A stretch of DNA of 64,000 bases, from NCBI GenBank assembly GCA_944326425.1, contig CALVDX010000006.1, positions 1-64,000 of the forward strand, given 5' to 3'. Numbering within the stretch: the stretch's first letter is position 1; each line of letters opens with the position of its first letter. Below are positions 51,460-59,445 of the stretch, in pieces. The notes under the pieces are model-generated. The model was not told the origin of the DNA, searched no databases, and worked only from the letters and a program-made list of their open reading frames with translations. The stretch comes from Candidatus Gastranaerophilales bacterium. GTDB taxonomy: Bacteria; Cyanobacteriota; Vampirovibrionia; Gastranaerophilales; Gastranaerophilaceae. The translations under genes and the position numbers were made by a program.

Positions 51460-51467
51460 ATTATATT
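51460..51467. promoter_or_regulatory. Overlapping divergent -10 elements of the GT9 gene and comM
   Basis: On - TATAAT covers 51465-51460 and ends 6 nt before the GT9 ATG. On + TATATT covers 51462-51467 and ends 6 nt before the comM ATG (51474). The whole intergenic space is 20 bp. Neither gene has a Shine-Dalgarno sequence. Confidence 0.5.
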
Positions 51468-51473
51468 ATAAAC

Positions 51474-53012
51474 ATGGTTAATAAATCGATTACAGCAACA
51501 ACCATTGGTATTGACGCTTACAAAGTGGAAGTAGAAACAGATACGCTAAACTCTCTTCCTGCAATGAGTATCGTAGGACTTCCCGATTCCGCGGTATCTG
51601 AAGCAAAAGAACGGGTGCGTTCTGCTATCAAAAACTCCGGTTTTTCCTTTCCGCAAGGAAAAGTCATAGTTAATCTTGCTCCGGCTGATATAAAAAAAGA
51701 GGGTACGAATTTTGACCTGCCAATCGCAATAGGTATCCTTAAGGAGGAAGGAGTCTTTCAAGACACTTCGGAAATAATTAAAGAAGCTGACAAAATCGGA
51801 TTTATTGGTGAATTATCCCTCGACGGCTCACTAAGAGGGGTGAACGGAGTACTTTCCCTAGTTATTGCACTTAAGCAGGCCGGCATCAAATCCGTTTTCG
51901 TCCCGCATATAAATGCCGGTGAAGCAGGTATGGTTAATGGTATAAATGTCTATGGAGCTAATTCCCTTGCTGAAATTATACATCACTTCACAGATACACC
52001 GATAACTCCTACCAGAGTTGATGCACAAGAGTATTTAAATAATGTTATAAACGAAGAATATACTGTAGATTTTAAAGATGTAAAGGGGCAGAAAAAAGCT
52101 AAAAGAGCTCTTGAAATAGCAGCAGCCGGCGGGCATAATATACTTATGAGCGGTCCTCCGGGCGCAGGTAAAACAATGATGGCAAAGTGTTTTGCGTCTA
52201 TTCTTCCGCCGCTGGGACTTGAAGAAGCTTTAGAGCTAACAAAAATTTACAGTATCTGCGGACTCCTGCAGGAAAATAAACCGCTTATAACCCGGCGACC
52301 ATACAGAGCCGTACATCACACAGCTTCAGCATACGGGATTATCGGCGGCGGCAGCAATCCCAAGCCCGGAGAAATAACACTTGCACATAGAGGTGTATTA
52401 TTTTTAGATGAAATAGTAGAATTTCCAAGAAGTGTTTTAGAAGTTCTCAGACAGCCTTTAGAAGACGGGGAAGTTGTTGTATCAAGAGCAAAATTATCAA
52501 TAAAATATCCTGCAAGATTTACTCTTGTTGCAGCAATGAATCCTTGTCCCTGCGGTTACCTCGGCGACAGTTCAAAAAGCTGTACCTGTTCAGATGTACA
52601 AATCCAAAGATACAAATCCAGGCTTTCAGGTCCTTTGCTTGACAGAATTGACCTTATTATTACAGTTCCAAAATTGTCTACAGAAGAATTAATTAACATT
52701 GATGAACGTTCGGAATCCTCTGCTGAAATCCGCAAGAGAGTAGTAAAAGCAAGAGAAATTCAGAACAAAAGATACAAAAATGAAGGAATCTTCACAAACT
52801 CGGAACTTAGTGCAAAACAGATAAAAAAATACTGTAAACTTGATAACGAAAGTTCAAAAATATTATCAATTGCCGCATTTAAATATGGACTTTCCGGACG
52901 AAAATATAACAGGATTTTGAAAATTGCACGTACAATTGCGGATTTAGAAGGAGTTGAAAATATTAATTCCGGTCATATAAATCAAGCCCTGCAATTTAGA
53001 ACAGATGAATAA
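51474..53012 (+). CDS. comM: ComM/YifB-type Mg-chelatase-like AAA ATPase
   Basis: The 512-residue protein has an N-terminal Lon-substrate-like domain (SITATTIGIDAYKVEVET, IVGLPDSAVSEAKERVRSAI) and an AAA domain with SGPPGAGKTMMAKC and a LFLDEIVEFPRSVLEVLRQP Walker B. A Cys-rich MNPCPCGYLGDSSKSCTC loop and a C-terminal lid follow. ComM is a hexameric helicase that helps branch migration during natural transformation. I take the ATG at 51474; an upstream TTG at 51456 would fall on the promoter. Convergent with the exbD gene. Confidence 0.93.
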   Translation: MVNKSITATTIGIDAYKVEVETDTLNSLPAMSIVGLPDSAVSEAKERVRSAIKNSGFSFPQGKVIVNLAPADIKKEGTNFDLPIAIGILKEEGVFQDTSEIIKEADKIGFIGELSLDGSLRGVNGVLSLVIALKQAGIKSVFVPHINAGEAGMVNGINVYGANSLAEIIHHFTDTPITPTRVDAQEYLNNVINEEYTVDFKDVKGQKKAKRALEIAAAGGHNILMSGPPGAGKTMMAKCFASILPPLGLEEALELTKIYSICGLLQENKPLITRRPYRAVHHTASAYGIIGGGSNPKPGEITLAHRGVLFLDEIVEFPRSVLEVLRQPLEDGEVVVSRAKLSIKYPARFTLVAAMNPCPCGYLGDSSKSCTCSDVQIQRYKSRLSGPLLDRIDLIITVPKLSTEELINIDERSESSAEIRKRVVKAREIQNKRYKNEGIFTNSELSAKQIKKYCKLDNESSKILSIAAFKYGLSGRKYNRILKIARTIADLEGVENINSGHINQALQFRTDE

Positions 53013-53029
53013 AATAATCATTAAGACAA

Positions 53030-53045
53030 ACCGCCTGCGGTAAAA
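53030..53045 (-). terminator. Weak terminator after the exbD genes
   Basis: ACCGC (53030-53034) pairs with GCGGT (53037-53041). On the minus strand it is followed by TTGTCTT and further T-rich sequence. Stem short, so low confidence. Confidence 0.35.
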
Positions 53046-53046
53046 A

Positions 53047-53430
53047 TTATAATCCGGCAATAGAAATACTCGTCATACCTGCATTACGGGCGCAATCCAT
53101 GAGTTTCACGACAGCACCGTGTTCTGCATCCTCTTCAACCTGTATTAATAGTCCGTCTTTGTACTCTTTAACTGAGGACGCAATAACCTTCTCCAAATCA
53201 GCTGCAGGAACTTCTATATCGCCATTATAATACTTATTATCGCTTGTGACAGTAAACTGCATAACTTTTGTATTCATATTATCCTGCTGTTCCTGCGTTA
53301 CAACTTCGGGAACTTTCAGATTTAACCCCTGTTGATCCAATAACGGTGCTATAACCATCATTATAATCAACAGTACAAGAAATATGTCTGTTAATGGTGT
53401 TATATTAATCTCGTTAAAACTGTCACGCAT
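53047..53430 (-). CDS. exbD: ExbD/TolR-type protein, second copy
   Basis: The 127-residue protein has the ExbD layout: short N terminus INITPLTDIFLVLLIIMMV with the conserved membrane Asp (TD-x-F), one helix, and a periplasmic domain. It works with ExbB to couple proton flow to TonB. A second, longer ExbD gene lies directly upstream. Last gene of the tonB-exbB-exbD-exbD operon. Confidence 0.9.
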   Translation of the reverse strand: MRDSFNEINITPLTDIFLVLLIIMMVIAPLLDQQGLNLKVPEVVTQEQQDNMNTKVMQFTVTSDNKYYNGDIEVPAADLEKVIASSVKEYKDGLLIQVEEDAEHGAVVKLMDCARNAGMTSISIAGL

Positions 53431-53447
53431 TTGTTTTTCCTTATTCC

Positions 53448-53909
53448 CTATGATTGGGTATTATTTTTGAGTTCATTTTCCTGTAATTTTTTCTGGTCTT
53501 TTTTATTAAGCGGCTCACCTGCAACAATAAGCTTTTTATATTCAGCGGCCTGTGCGGCATTCATAATTTCAAGTATAACCGCACTTTTGGTTTTTTCGTC
53601 CGCTTTTACAACAACCTCCTGTTTTTCAAGCGAAGGTTTCAAATTTACAAGCGCATCGGTAAGATTTTCGTTCTGGACACGTTCACCATTCAAATAAATA
53701 CTGCCGTCACGGGTTACAGAAACTGTTGCATTCTGCTGCTCTATTGCAACTCCGCTGTTAATCTCCGGCATGGTAATCGCATTATCCATTGATTGAAAAG
53801 TCGGTGCTACTACCATCATTATAATCAGGAGTACGAGAAATATATCCGTCAACGGAGTTATATTAATCTCGGTAAACATTGTGTTTTTTTTGCCGGAACT
53901 CATTGTCAT
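53448..53909 (-). CDS. exbD: ExbD/TolR-type protein
   Basis: The 153-residue protein has FTEINITPLTDIFLVLLIIM with the proton-path Asp, a single membrane helix and a periplasmic domain. A charged Lys/Asn-rich C terminus extends it (KKDQKKLQENELKN). The first 40 residues are almost the same as in the second ExbD, so the pair arose by duplication. It lies 10 nt after exbB. Confidence 0.92.
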   Translation of the reverse strand: MTMSSGKKNTMFTEINITPLTDIFLVLLIIMMVVAPTFQSMDNAITMPEINSGVAIEQQNATVSVTRDGSIYLNGERVQNENLTDALVNLKPSLEKQEVVVKADEKTKSAVILEIMNAAQAAEYKKLIVAGEPLNKKDQKKLQENELKNNTQS

Positions 53910-53919
53910 AATTTATACC

Positions 53920-54570
53920 CTATACTTTTAGTCCTGAATTAGATGCCGGTTGAAACTGATCTTCTTCGGAATCCGCAAAACTTAAGAATAATAGCTTAAT
54001 TAATTGGAAATTAGATTCAAAATCTTTAACAGTATTCTGAAAAGCGTTATAGAAAATAACTGCCAAAATTGCAACTCCGAGACCGAAGGCTGTAGCAATA
54101 AGAGCAGAGCCGATACCGGTTGCAACCGCCGCAGATTGATTTCCCTGAACTGCCAGATCCTGGAAAGTATAAAGAATTCTTACAACCGTACCGAACAAAC
54201 CTAAGAACGGTGCTACACCGCCAATTGTACCAAGGATCGGAAGTTTATCTTCAAGTTTTTTCACAGCAAGGCTTGAAGAAATATCAAACGAGCGTGAAAA
54301 ACCCTTTCTCTGGTCTGTATAAATCCTTACAGCCTCTTCCGTTAATTCACCGTAAATACCGCCGCACTGAATGGCAATATTATTTGCATTTATGAGATTA
54401 TTATTAGAAAGCTCTTTGGATAACTTTCCGATAAGCGGCCCTACTTCTCGTTTGTTTGCACTGTAATACGTCCAACGGTTAATAATAACGCCTATTGCAA
54501 GAATAGAACAAATCAAAATCGGTAATAAAACCGGCCAATCCATTTTAATTGCATCTAATAGTAATTCCAT
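53920..54570 (-). CDS. exbB: ExbB/TolQ/MotA-family proton channel
   Basis: The 216-residue protein has three membrane helices (about 13-33, 115-140, 150-178) and the family motifs LPILGTIGGVAPFLGLFGTV and IGSALIATAFGLGVAILAVI. With ExbD it energises TonB for outer-membrane transport. The N-terminal cytoplasmic loop is of normal size. AGAGGA precedes the ATG. Order tonB-exbB-exbD-exbD supports a TonB rather than flagellar role. Confidence 0.95.
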   Translation of the reverse strand: MELLLDAIKMDWPVLLPILICSILAIGVIINRWTYYSANKREVGPLIGKLSKELSNNNLINANNIAIQCGGIYGELTEEAVRIYTDQRKGFSRSFDISSSLAVKKLEDKLPILGTIGGVAPFLGLFGTVVRILYTFQDLAVQGNQSAAVATGIGSALIATAFGLGVAILAVIFYNAFQNTVKDFESNFQLIKLLFLSFADSEEDQFQPASNSGLKV

Positions 54571-54588
54571 AATTATATCCTCTTTCTG

Positions 54589-55785
54589 TTAGTATCTTGA
54601 CGCTCCAAATACGTTGTAATCAAACGTAAACTGAATATCTATATTTTGTCCTCTATAATCCGCAGGAAGCGGTTTAAACGGTGCCGTAAGCTCTACGGCT
54701 TTAAGGGCAGCAGCATCTGCACTTTGAAGGCCTGAACTCTTTAACACCCTGCAGGAAAGCAACCTGCCGTCTTTTGCAATCTTAAATAAGAGCACAACCC
54801 TCTTACTTTCATTACCTTTAGGCGGATCCCAATTAAGCTTAATTTTTCGCTGAAGTTCCCGCATGTAAGGCCCAAAATCCGGTTCTCTCAATGCATCTAT
54901 TCCAGGCGCTCCTCCTCCGCCGCCGGGATTGCCTGCATTATAGCTTCTGCCACCGGCGCTTCTGCCTAATTGTCCGCTGCCGCCCCTGCTTGCAGACGGT
55001 GACAAGGAGGGTGCAGGTGCAAATGAACTGCCTACACCGGCAACAGAAACAGGACCGCCCGAGGTCTTAGCCGTTGATGATGACCCACTGCCTGATACAG
55101 GGCCTGTCGCAAGTGTTTTGGCTACAGGCGCACTCGGCGGAACAGGGACTGTAAATGCGCTTGAGGGTTTTGCAACCGGTTTTGGCGCTGCAATCGGCTT
55201 TGGCGACGGCGCCGGAGTCGGCGGTGCTGGTTTTGCAGGTGACGGTTTTGCCGCTTGCGTTTGCGCAGGTTTAGGCTGCTGTATAGCTTTAGGCTGCTGC
55301 ACAGGCTGCTGTTTTGGAACAGGTTTTGTTACCTTCTTAGGCTGCGGCTGAGGCGCAGGTTTTGCCTTAGGCTTTGGCTGTGCTGCCGCCGGCTGAACAG
55401 AAGGTTTAGGAGCCGATCCTGCCTGCGACGGCATCGAAACAGGCCGTTTCGGATCATTTATACCGCCGCTCCTTGAATCTATATCTGCACGATTACGGGT
55501 ATTGGGATTTCTCGGTTTACCCTCATTCTGTACAAGTACAAATTCTATATCTTTCTTAAACTCCGGTTTTTGAAAAATTGTCAGATGAATACCAAACAAA
55601 GCAAGCATTATGGTAATAAGCATTATTACCCCGAATGTTGCCGGATGAAGTAATAATGATATTATCAGAGATTTTTCAAAGGATACACCCTCATCCCGCT
55701 CCTTGCGCGTTACTGCAGGCAGCGTATAAAGATCGTCCTGATAATCCTCCTCAATAAATGTGTTTTTATTTCCCAATATTGTCAT
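54589..55785 (-). CDS. tonB: TonB-family protein
   Basis: The 398-residue protein has a cytoplasmic N terminus and one helix (about 47-72; FGVIMLITIMLALFGIHLTI). A very long Pro/Ala/Lys/Gln-rich periplasmic spacer (about 110-230; KPAPPTPAPSPKPIAAPKP) and a Gly/Ser-rich stretch follow. The C-terminal TonB domain is at about 305-398 (YMRELQRKIKLNWDPPKG, GRLLSCRVLKSSGLQSADAA). It transmits energy to outer-membrane receptors. It is longer than usual because of the spacer, consistent with a wide periplasm. First gene of the operon. Confidence 0.92.
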   Translation of the reverse strand: MTILGNKNTFIEEDYQDDLYTLPAVTRKERDEGVSFEKSLIISLLLHPATFGVIMLITIMLALFGIHLTIFQKPEFKKDIEFVLVQNEGKPRNPNTRNRADIDSRSGGINDPKRPVSMPSQAGSAPKPSVQPAAAQPKPKAKPAPQPQPKKVTKPVPKQQPVQQPKAIQQPKPAQTQAAKPSPAKPAPPTPAPSPKPIAAPKPVAKPSSAFTVPVPPSAPVAKTLATGPVSGSGSSSTAKTSGGPVSVAGVGSSFAPAPSLSPSASRGGSGQLGRSAGGRSYNAGNPGGGGGAPGIDALREPDFGPYMRELQRKIKLNWDPPKGNESKRVVLLFKIAKDGRLLSCRVLKSSGLQSADAAALKAVELTAPFKPLPADYRGQNIDIQFTFDYNVFGASRY

Positions 55786-55860
55786 TATTTTCTCTTATTT
55801 GTAACTTCATTCTATATTGAACCTTGCAAAATTGTATTATCCGCAAGGATAATATAGATA

Positions 55861-56619
55861 TTAGTCACCATAGTCATAAGATGACGGATTGACTGTAATA
55901 GGCTGGGTAAGAACTATATCAATAGTAGAATTTGCAGGAATTTCTACATTATCCCCCTTGTCCCATATTGATTTAACAAGTCCGCCGCCGGCGCCGACTG
56001 CTGTCCCCAAAGCGGCACCTTTCCCGATACTTCCGCCGGAGAGAGCACCAAATACAACTCCTGATACCGCTCCTGCCCCTGCACCAACCGTAAGATCCTT
56101 AGCGTAATCCTTAGCAACATCAAGCTTTGTACCGCCAACCAAAACACCGGTACCATCAGTTGTAGATATTATGCCTGAGATAGGAATTGCAACACCGTAA
56201 GGGGTCAAAATCTGTGTAAATCTTACTGCAAGTTTACCATTCATGCTTCCGCGTTTTGCCTTGCTTGATTCTATAACAATCCCTGAAACAGTACTGCCGG
56301 CAGGTGCTATAAGTTTATTATTGTAATAAAAATCAGACCCTAAAGCAGCAGATACACTTTGCCCCAGTGTTGTATATTCAGAACTTATTGGAGATGTAAC
56401 AACAACACCTACTTTTGTTCCGGCAGGGACTGTCACTACAGAACCTCTTAACTGCGGTGACGCATTATAAGAAGAAACAGGCGCCAACGGCTGCTGGTAA
56501 TACTGTTGTTGATATACCGGCTGTGTTTGTGCCGGTTGATACGAATAATTTGACGCAGCAAAAGCACTTCCTGATACCAAAATCATACCTGTAAGCGTAT
56601 ATAAAATCTGTTTCCTCAT
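55861..56619 (-). CDS. Secreted protein with TrbI-like beta domain and glycine zipper
   Basis: The 252-residue protein has a signal peptide (about 1-21), a Gln/Tyr-rich stretch (PVYQQQYYQQP) and a beta domain (about 55-155; VTVPAGTKVGVVVTSPISSE, IAPAGSTVSGIV). A Gly/Ala-rich zipper (about 178-215) and a final strand region complete it. The beta domain resembles the VPAG...GxV...S modules of TrbI/VirB10-like proteins and matches part of the SLH protein at 44871. Probably an envelope protein associated with the outer membrane. GGAGGG precedes the ATG. Function unknown. Confidence 0.65.
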   Translation of the reverse strand: MRKQILYTLTGMILVSGSAFAASNYSYQPAQTQPVYQQQYYQQPLAPVSSYNASPQLRGSVVTVPAGTKVGVVVTSPISSEYTTLGQSVSAALGSDFYYNNKLIAPAGSTVSGIVIESSKAKRGSMNGKLAVRFTQILTPYGVAIPISGIISTTDGTGVLVGGTKLDVAKDYAKDLTVGAGAGAVSGVVFGALSGGSIGKGAALGTAVGAGGGLVKSIWDKGDNVEIPANSTIDIVLTQPITVNPSSYDYGD

Positions 56620-56802
56620 CGGTCAACCCTCCTTTAACGTACTAATACTATTGTAATATCTCTTAAAAATATGTCAATTCTGTTAAGCGTATAATGTTAT
56701 ATTGACAATACTTTTACGGGATTTTTCAATTTTCAAGTTCTTTAGATACTTTTAAAACGACTTATAGCAGAAAAAGTTCATTTTGGGAATATAAAAATCT
56801 AC

Positions 56803-57408
56803 TTATTGTGAGATAAAACTCCCTTCTGGTTCAATGTACCGTATATACGTATATGCATTTAACTTTATTGATCCGTAAATCATTTTCATTATTCCGTCTT
56901 TGTAAGGTAAAATCTTAGCAAACATTATATCTTTCTCACCAAAATCATCATCCGTTTCTTTTGCCTTTATTTTGGCAATTAAATCATGGGATTGATATAA
57001 GTTTAGGAATACCCCTTCTTTGCTTTTTTCACCCTCAACTCTATAATACCCTCTCTCCAGAAGTTTATCATTAACAACAATATTAACCGGCAGTTGTACT
57101 ATTTGTTCCTCCAGTTCAGGATCTTTTAATGTTTGATCGGGCAAATCTTCAAGCGTTGCATCCAGTTCTTTATGCAAGCTTTCACCTTTAAATTTTTTAA
57201 GTTTTTTTTGTTTCTGCTTCTCCTCTTTTTTATTTTTTCTTTCCTCAAGAGCGTTTACTGTATCTTCATATTCTTTATTTGTAATAACCTTCTGCCCTGC
57301 CCACATATTATCAAAATTTTCATAATCCGAGGCATCAATATTTGTCACCGCAAAGCAAAACGGTGAACACACTGCACTAATTAATAAAAAAAGAAAAAAG
57401 CGCTTCAT
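56803..57408 (-). CDS. Secreted protein of unknown function
   Basis: The 201-residue protein has a signal peptide (MKRFFLFLLISAVCSPFCFA), a Lys/Glu-rich coiled segment (about 50-80), and a beta-rich C-terminal half (IVQLPVNIVVNDKLLERGYY, GVFLNLYQSHDLIAKI). TAAAAT ends 6 nt before the ATG on the minus strand with no ribosome binding site. It sits between the 252-residue envelope protein and the second repeat cluster. No family recognised. Confidence 0.6.
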   Translation of the reverse strand: MKRFFLFLLISAVCSPFCFAVTNIDASDYENFDNMWAGQKVITNKEYEDTVNALEERKNKKEEKQKQKKLKKFKGESLHKELDATLEDLPDQTLKDPELEEQIVQLPVNIVVNDKLLERGYYRVEGEKSKEGVFLNLYQSHDLIAKIKAKETDDDFGEKDIMFAKILPYKDGIMKMIYGSIKLNAYTYIRYIEPEGSFISQ

Positions 57409-57414
57409 AAGATA

Positions 57415-57420
57415 ATTTTA
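57415..57420 (-). promoter_or_regulatory. -10 element of the 201-residue secreted protein, leaderless geometry
   Basis: TAAAAT, then TATCTT, then the ATG at 57408 on the minus strand. Confidence 0.4.
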
Positions 57421-57442
57421 ATTTTTTTTATCAAAAAGTAAA

Positions 57443-57557
57443 GGGGGTAAATGTATCTTTTATGTCGGGATAAAAACTACAAGCTGAATGAGGAAGGGGG
57501 GCAGGGGTAAATGATTCTGTCAGGTAGGAATAAAGACTACAGGCTGAAGAGAGGGGG
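57443..57557. repeat. Second cluster of the GGGGGTAAATG repeat
   Basis: Two units of about 60 bp: GGGGGTAAATGTATC at 57443 and GGGGTAAATGATTC at about 57504. Each has GGxATAAAxACTAC and ends in a G-run. They match the tandem repeats at 21290-21512 in order and sequence, though diverged. Confidence 0.7.
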
Positions 57558-57717
57558 CTTCTCCACCCCGCGTTCAGACATTGAGGTGAGGGTTCTGCCA
57601 AAGAAGCTTTCCCCCGACTTGGTAAAACAAATTGCTATTAACCGTCAAAAGCACGCCACTGCAAGTAATGCAGTATTCAATGTAAACTTTTGTAACAAAT
57701 ATTTTAAAACGCGCAAT

Positions 57718-57877
57718 TTTGAGAGACAGATATACTTTATATATATGTAAGCGATAAATAATAAATAAGCATACAACTCCAAACCTTTCATACAACCTAC
57801 ACACTAACCTTCTACACATGAGGAATTATTTAAAAAGAATTCCAAACCTTTCTTCTCAAAAGAGAGGTTTTTTTTTG
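57718..57877 (+). ncRNA. Possible small RNA
   Basis: TTGAGA (57719-57724), a 17-bp spacer and TATATG/TATATA stand before about 120 nt without a credible reading frame. The stretch ends in AAACCT...CTC-AAAA-GAG-AGGTTT (57844-57870) with nine T's. The terminator faces + and cannot serve the minus-strand neighbour, so it implies some + transcript. No known RNA family recognised. The rest of this gap (57409-57442, 57558-57717) shows nothing further. Confidence 0.3.
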
Positions 57878-57885
57878 AGTTTAAA

Positions 57886-58728
57886 TCAAAAAGTCCCGCT
57901 GTCGCCATATAGTTCCATATCTGTATCATAGTCGATTAAAAAACCATTTTCCTCTATATAACCTATTATCAGCTTCTTATACTCGTCCGGAATCTTTGAA
58001 TCATTTAACGGCCCCTGAATTTCATAAACTGTGTTATCCATGAGTCTTATACATAGTTTAGGGTTTCCATTTTCCATATAAATTCTAAAGCTGAAGTCCT
58101 TTAAATATATACGGCTCTTAAGTCCCTTTGTACACCACATCTTATGAGAAAGAACATTCAAAAGCTCTGCATTCTTCTCAACATGACAATCTTCTTTAGC
58201 TGAAGGAACTGTTATCCAGCCATCTCTGATTACACCTTTAGATGATGTCGCCATAAACTTTTCCTTAAGATGTGTATTATAAATCTTTGTAATATCAAAT
58301 TGAAATTCAGGTTCTAATGCAACAGCACCCTCAACATCCGCAACAGTTTCTTCAAAAACAGTACTGTGAAAAGCCGGAGGCAGACTATCATTAGATGATT
58401 TCAGATTTTTAACAATAGAAGAAATTGTAATTAAAGCAATTGGCGGTGAATAATTTTTTAAACCTTCTTCCCAGTTTTTTATTATGTAACATCTTTTTCT
58501 CTCAGTTTCAGGACTCCTACCCTTTAAATTTTTAGAAAGCTTCTTATTTTTACATTCTAAAATCCAATTATAAAAATCTTTCATCCCGTTAAATTTTTCA
58601 ATAGGAGCTTTAAACTGACGAACACAAGAATAGTCCAGCCCCTCAAACTGCGATACCTTCATTGCCTTAAACCCCGGAATGGCTCTGCGCCTTACCGGTA
58701 CACAAAATGATACTCTATCTATTTTCAT
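57886..58728 (-). CDS. Lineage-specific protein with N-terminal GFKA motif
   Basis: The 280-residue protein starts MKIDRVSFCVPVRRRAIPGF with the GFKA motif at 19-22. A basic helical region (about 55-85) and a mixed C-terminal domain (about 120-280; FSFRIYMENGNPKLCIRLMD) follow. No signal peptide or membrane segment by eye. It trails the clpP-clpX-polA operon with 30 nt from the preceding gene. No family recognised; it joins the group of proteins here sharing the short F-[KQ]-[AG] motif. Confidence 0.55.
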   Translation of the reverse strand: MKIDRVSFCVPVRRRAIPGFKAMKVSQFEGLDYSCVRQFKAPIEKFNGMKDFYNWILECKNKKLSKNLKGRSPETERKRCYIIKNWEEGLKNYSPPIALITISSIVKNLKSSNDSLPPAFHSTVFEETVADVEGAVALEPEFQFDITKIYNTHLKEKFMATSSKGVIRDGWITVPSAKEDCHVEKNAELLNVLSHKMWCTKGLKSRIYLKDFSFRIYMENGNPKLCIRLMDNTVYEIQGPLNDSKIPDEYKKLIIGYIEENGFLIDYDTDMELYGDSGTF

Positions 58729-58758
58729 TTCTTTTTTATTTGGAGTAAACCTTTCTCT

Positions 58759-59445
58759 TTATTTCATTTTAAGAGTAATATACTCAAAAACCTTATAAAC
58801 AATTCCGGGTGCAAAATGATACACCCCGTTTGCCGGTGCTATTTTAAGCATGGAATTTTTATTATCAATCCCGGATATAACGGCAAGAAAATCTTTATTT
58901 GCAGCTTTAAATGTTATATAACCGCCATGAGATTGTAACTCCCCCACTGTGAAATTATTTGCCTCTAATGCAGATAACGTATAAATAAACAACTCATCTG
59001 CGTTTAACTGAAAAATCTTTACACAAGCATCAGACTCAATATCGGCAGGTGTAGTAAGTGAATTAACAGCCTGACCGTTTGGTGAAACCAGCTGCACCGG
59101 AGGCTGATATGCTGCACCATTTTGTGACGCTTGCGCTGCAGGCTGTACAACAGTATTATCACCTGACTTTACAGGAACAGCCTGAACTTTAACAGGCTCT
59201 TCCTTTGTATCTGCAGGAACCGTCTGAATTTTTACAGGAACAATGTTTGCCGGTATATTTTCCTGAACACTGCCCGGCTTGGATAAATTAACAGCTTTAA
59301 CTTCAGGTGCTTTTGTCTCTATTGGTGCAAGATTTACCGCCTTAACAGCCGGTATTACACGTTGTTGTTGGTTATCCTCTGAAAATACCGGCAGCGAAAA
59401 ACTGCTTATAATTAATAACACAAGAATCAGCTTTATTCTTTCCAT
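58759..59445 (-). CDS. Secreted protein with Val/Pro/Lys-rich linker
   Basis: The 228-residue protein has a signal peptide ([20 protein letters not shown], cleavage near 22). A repetitive linker (VKAVNLAP...VKAVNLSKPG, VKIQTVPADTKEEPVKVQAV) and a globular C-terminal domain (about 140-228; LFIYTLSALEANNFTVGELQ, YITFKAANKDFLAVISG) follow. Its ATG lies inside the end of polA (13-nt overlap), with GGGGG before it, so it is coupled to polA. Envelope function unknown. Confidence 0.6.
   Translation of the reverse strand: MERIKLILVLLIISSFSLPVFSEDNQQQRVIPAVKAVNLAPIETKAPEVKAVNLSKPGSVQENIPANIVPVKIQTVPADTKEEPVKVQAVPVKSGDNTVVQPAAQASQNGAAYQPPVQLVSPNGQAVNSLTTPADIESDACVKIFQLNADELFIYTLSALEANNFTVGELQSHGGYITFKAANKDFLAVISGIDNKNSMLKIAPANGVYHFAPGIVYKVFEYITLKMK

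Noticed and set aside
57511-57750. 80-codon frame on + starting in the second repeat cluster
   Set aside because: It starts inside a repeat unit, has no ribosome binding site, and has no recognisable protein features.
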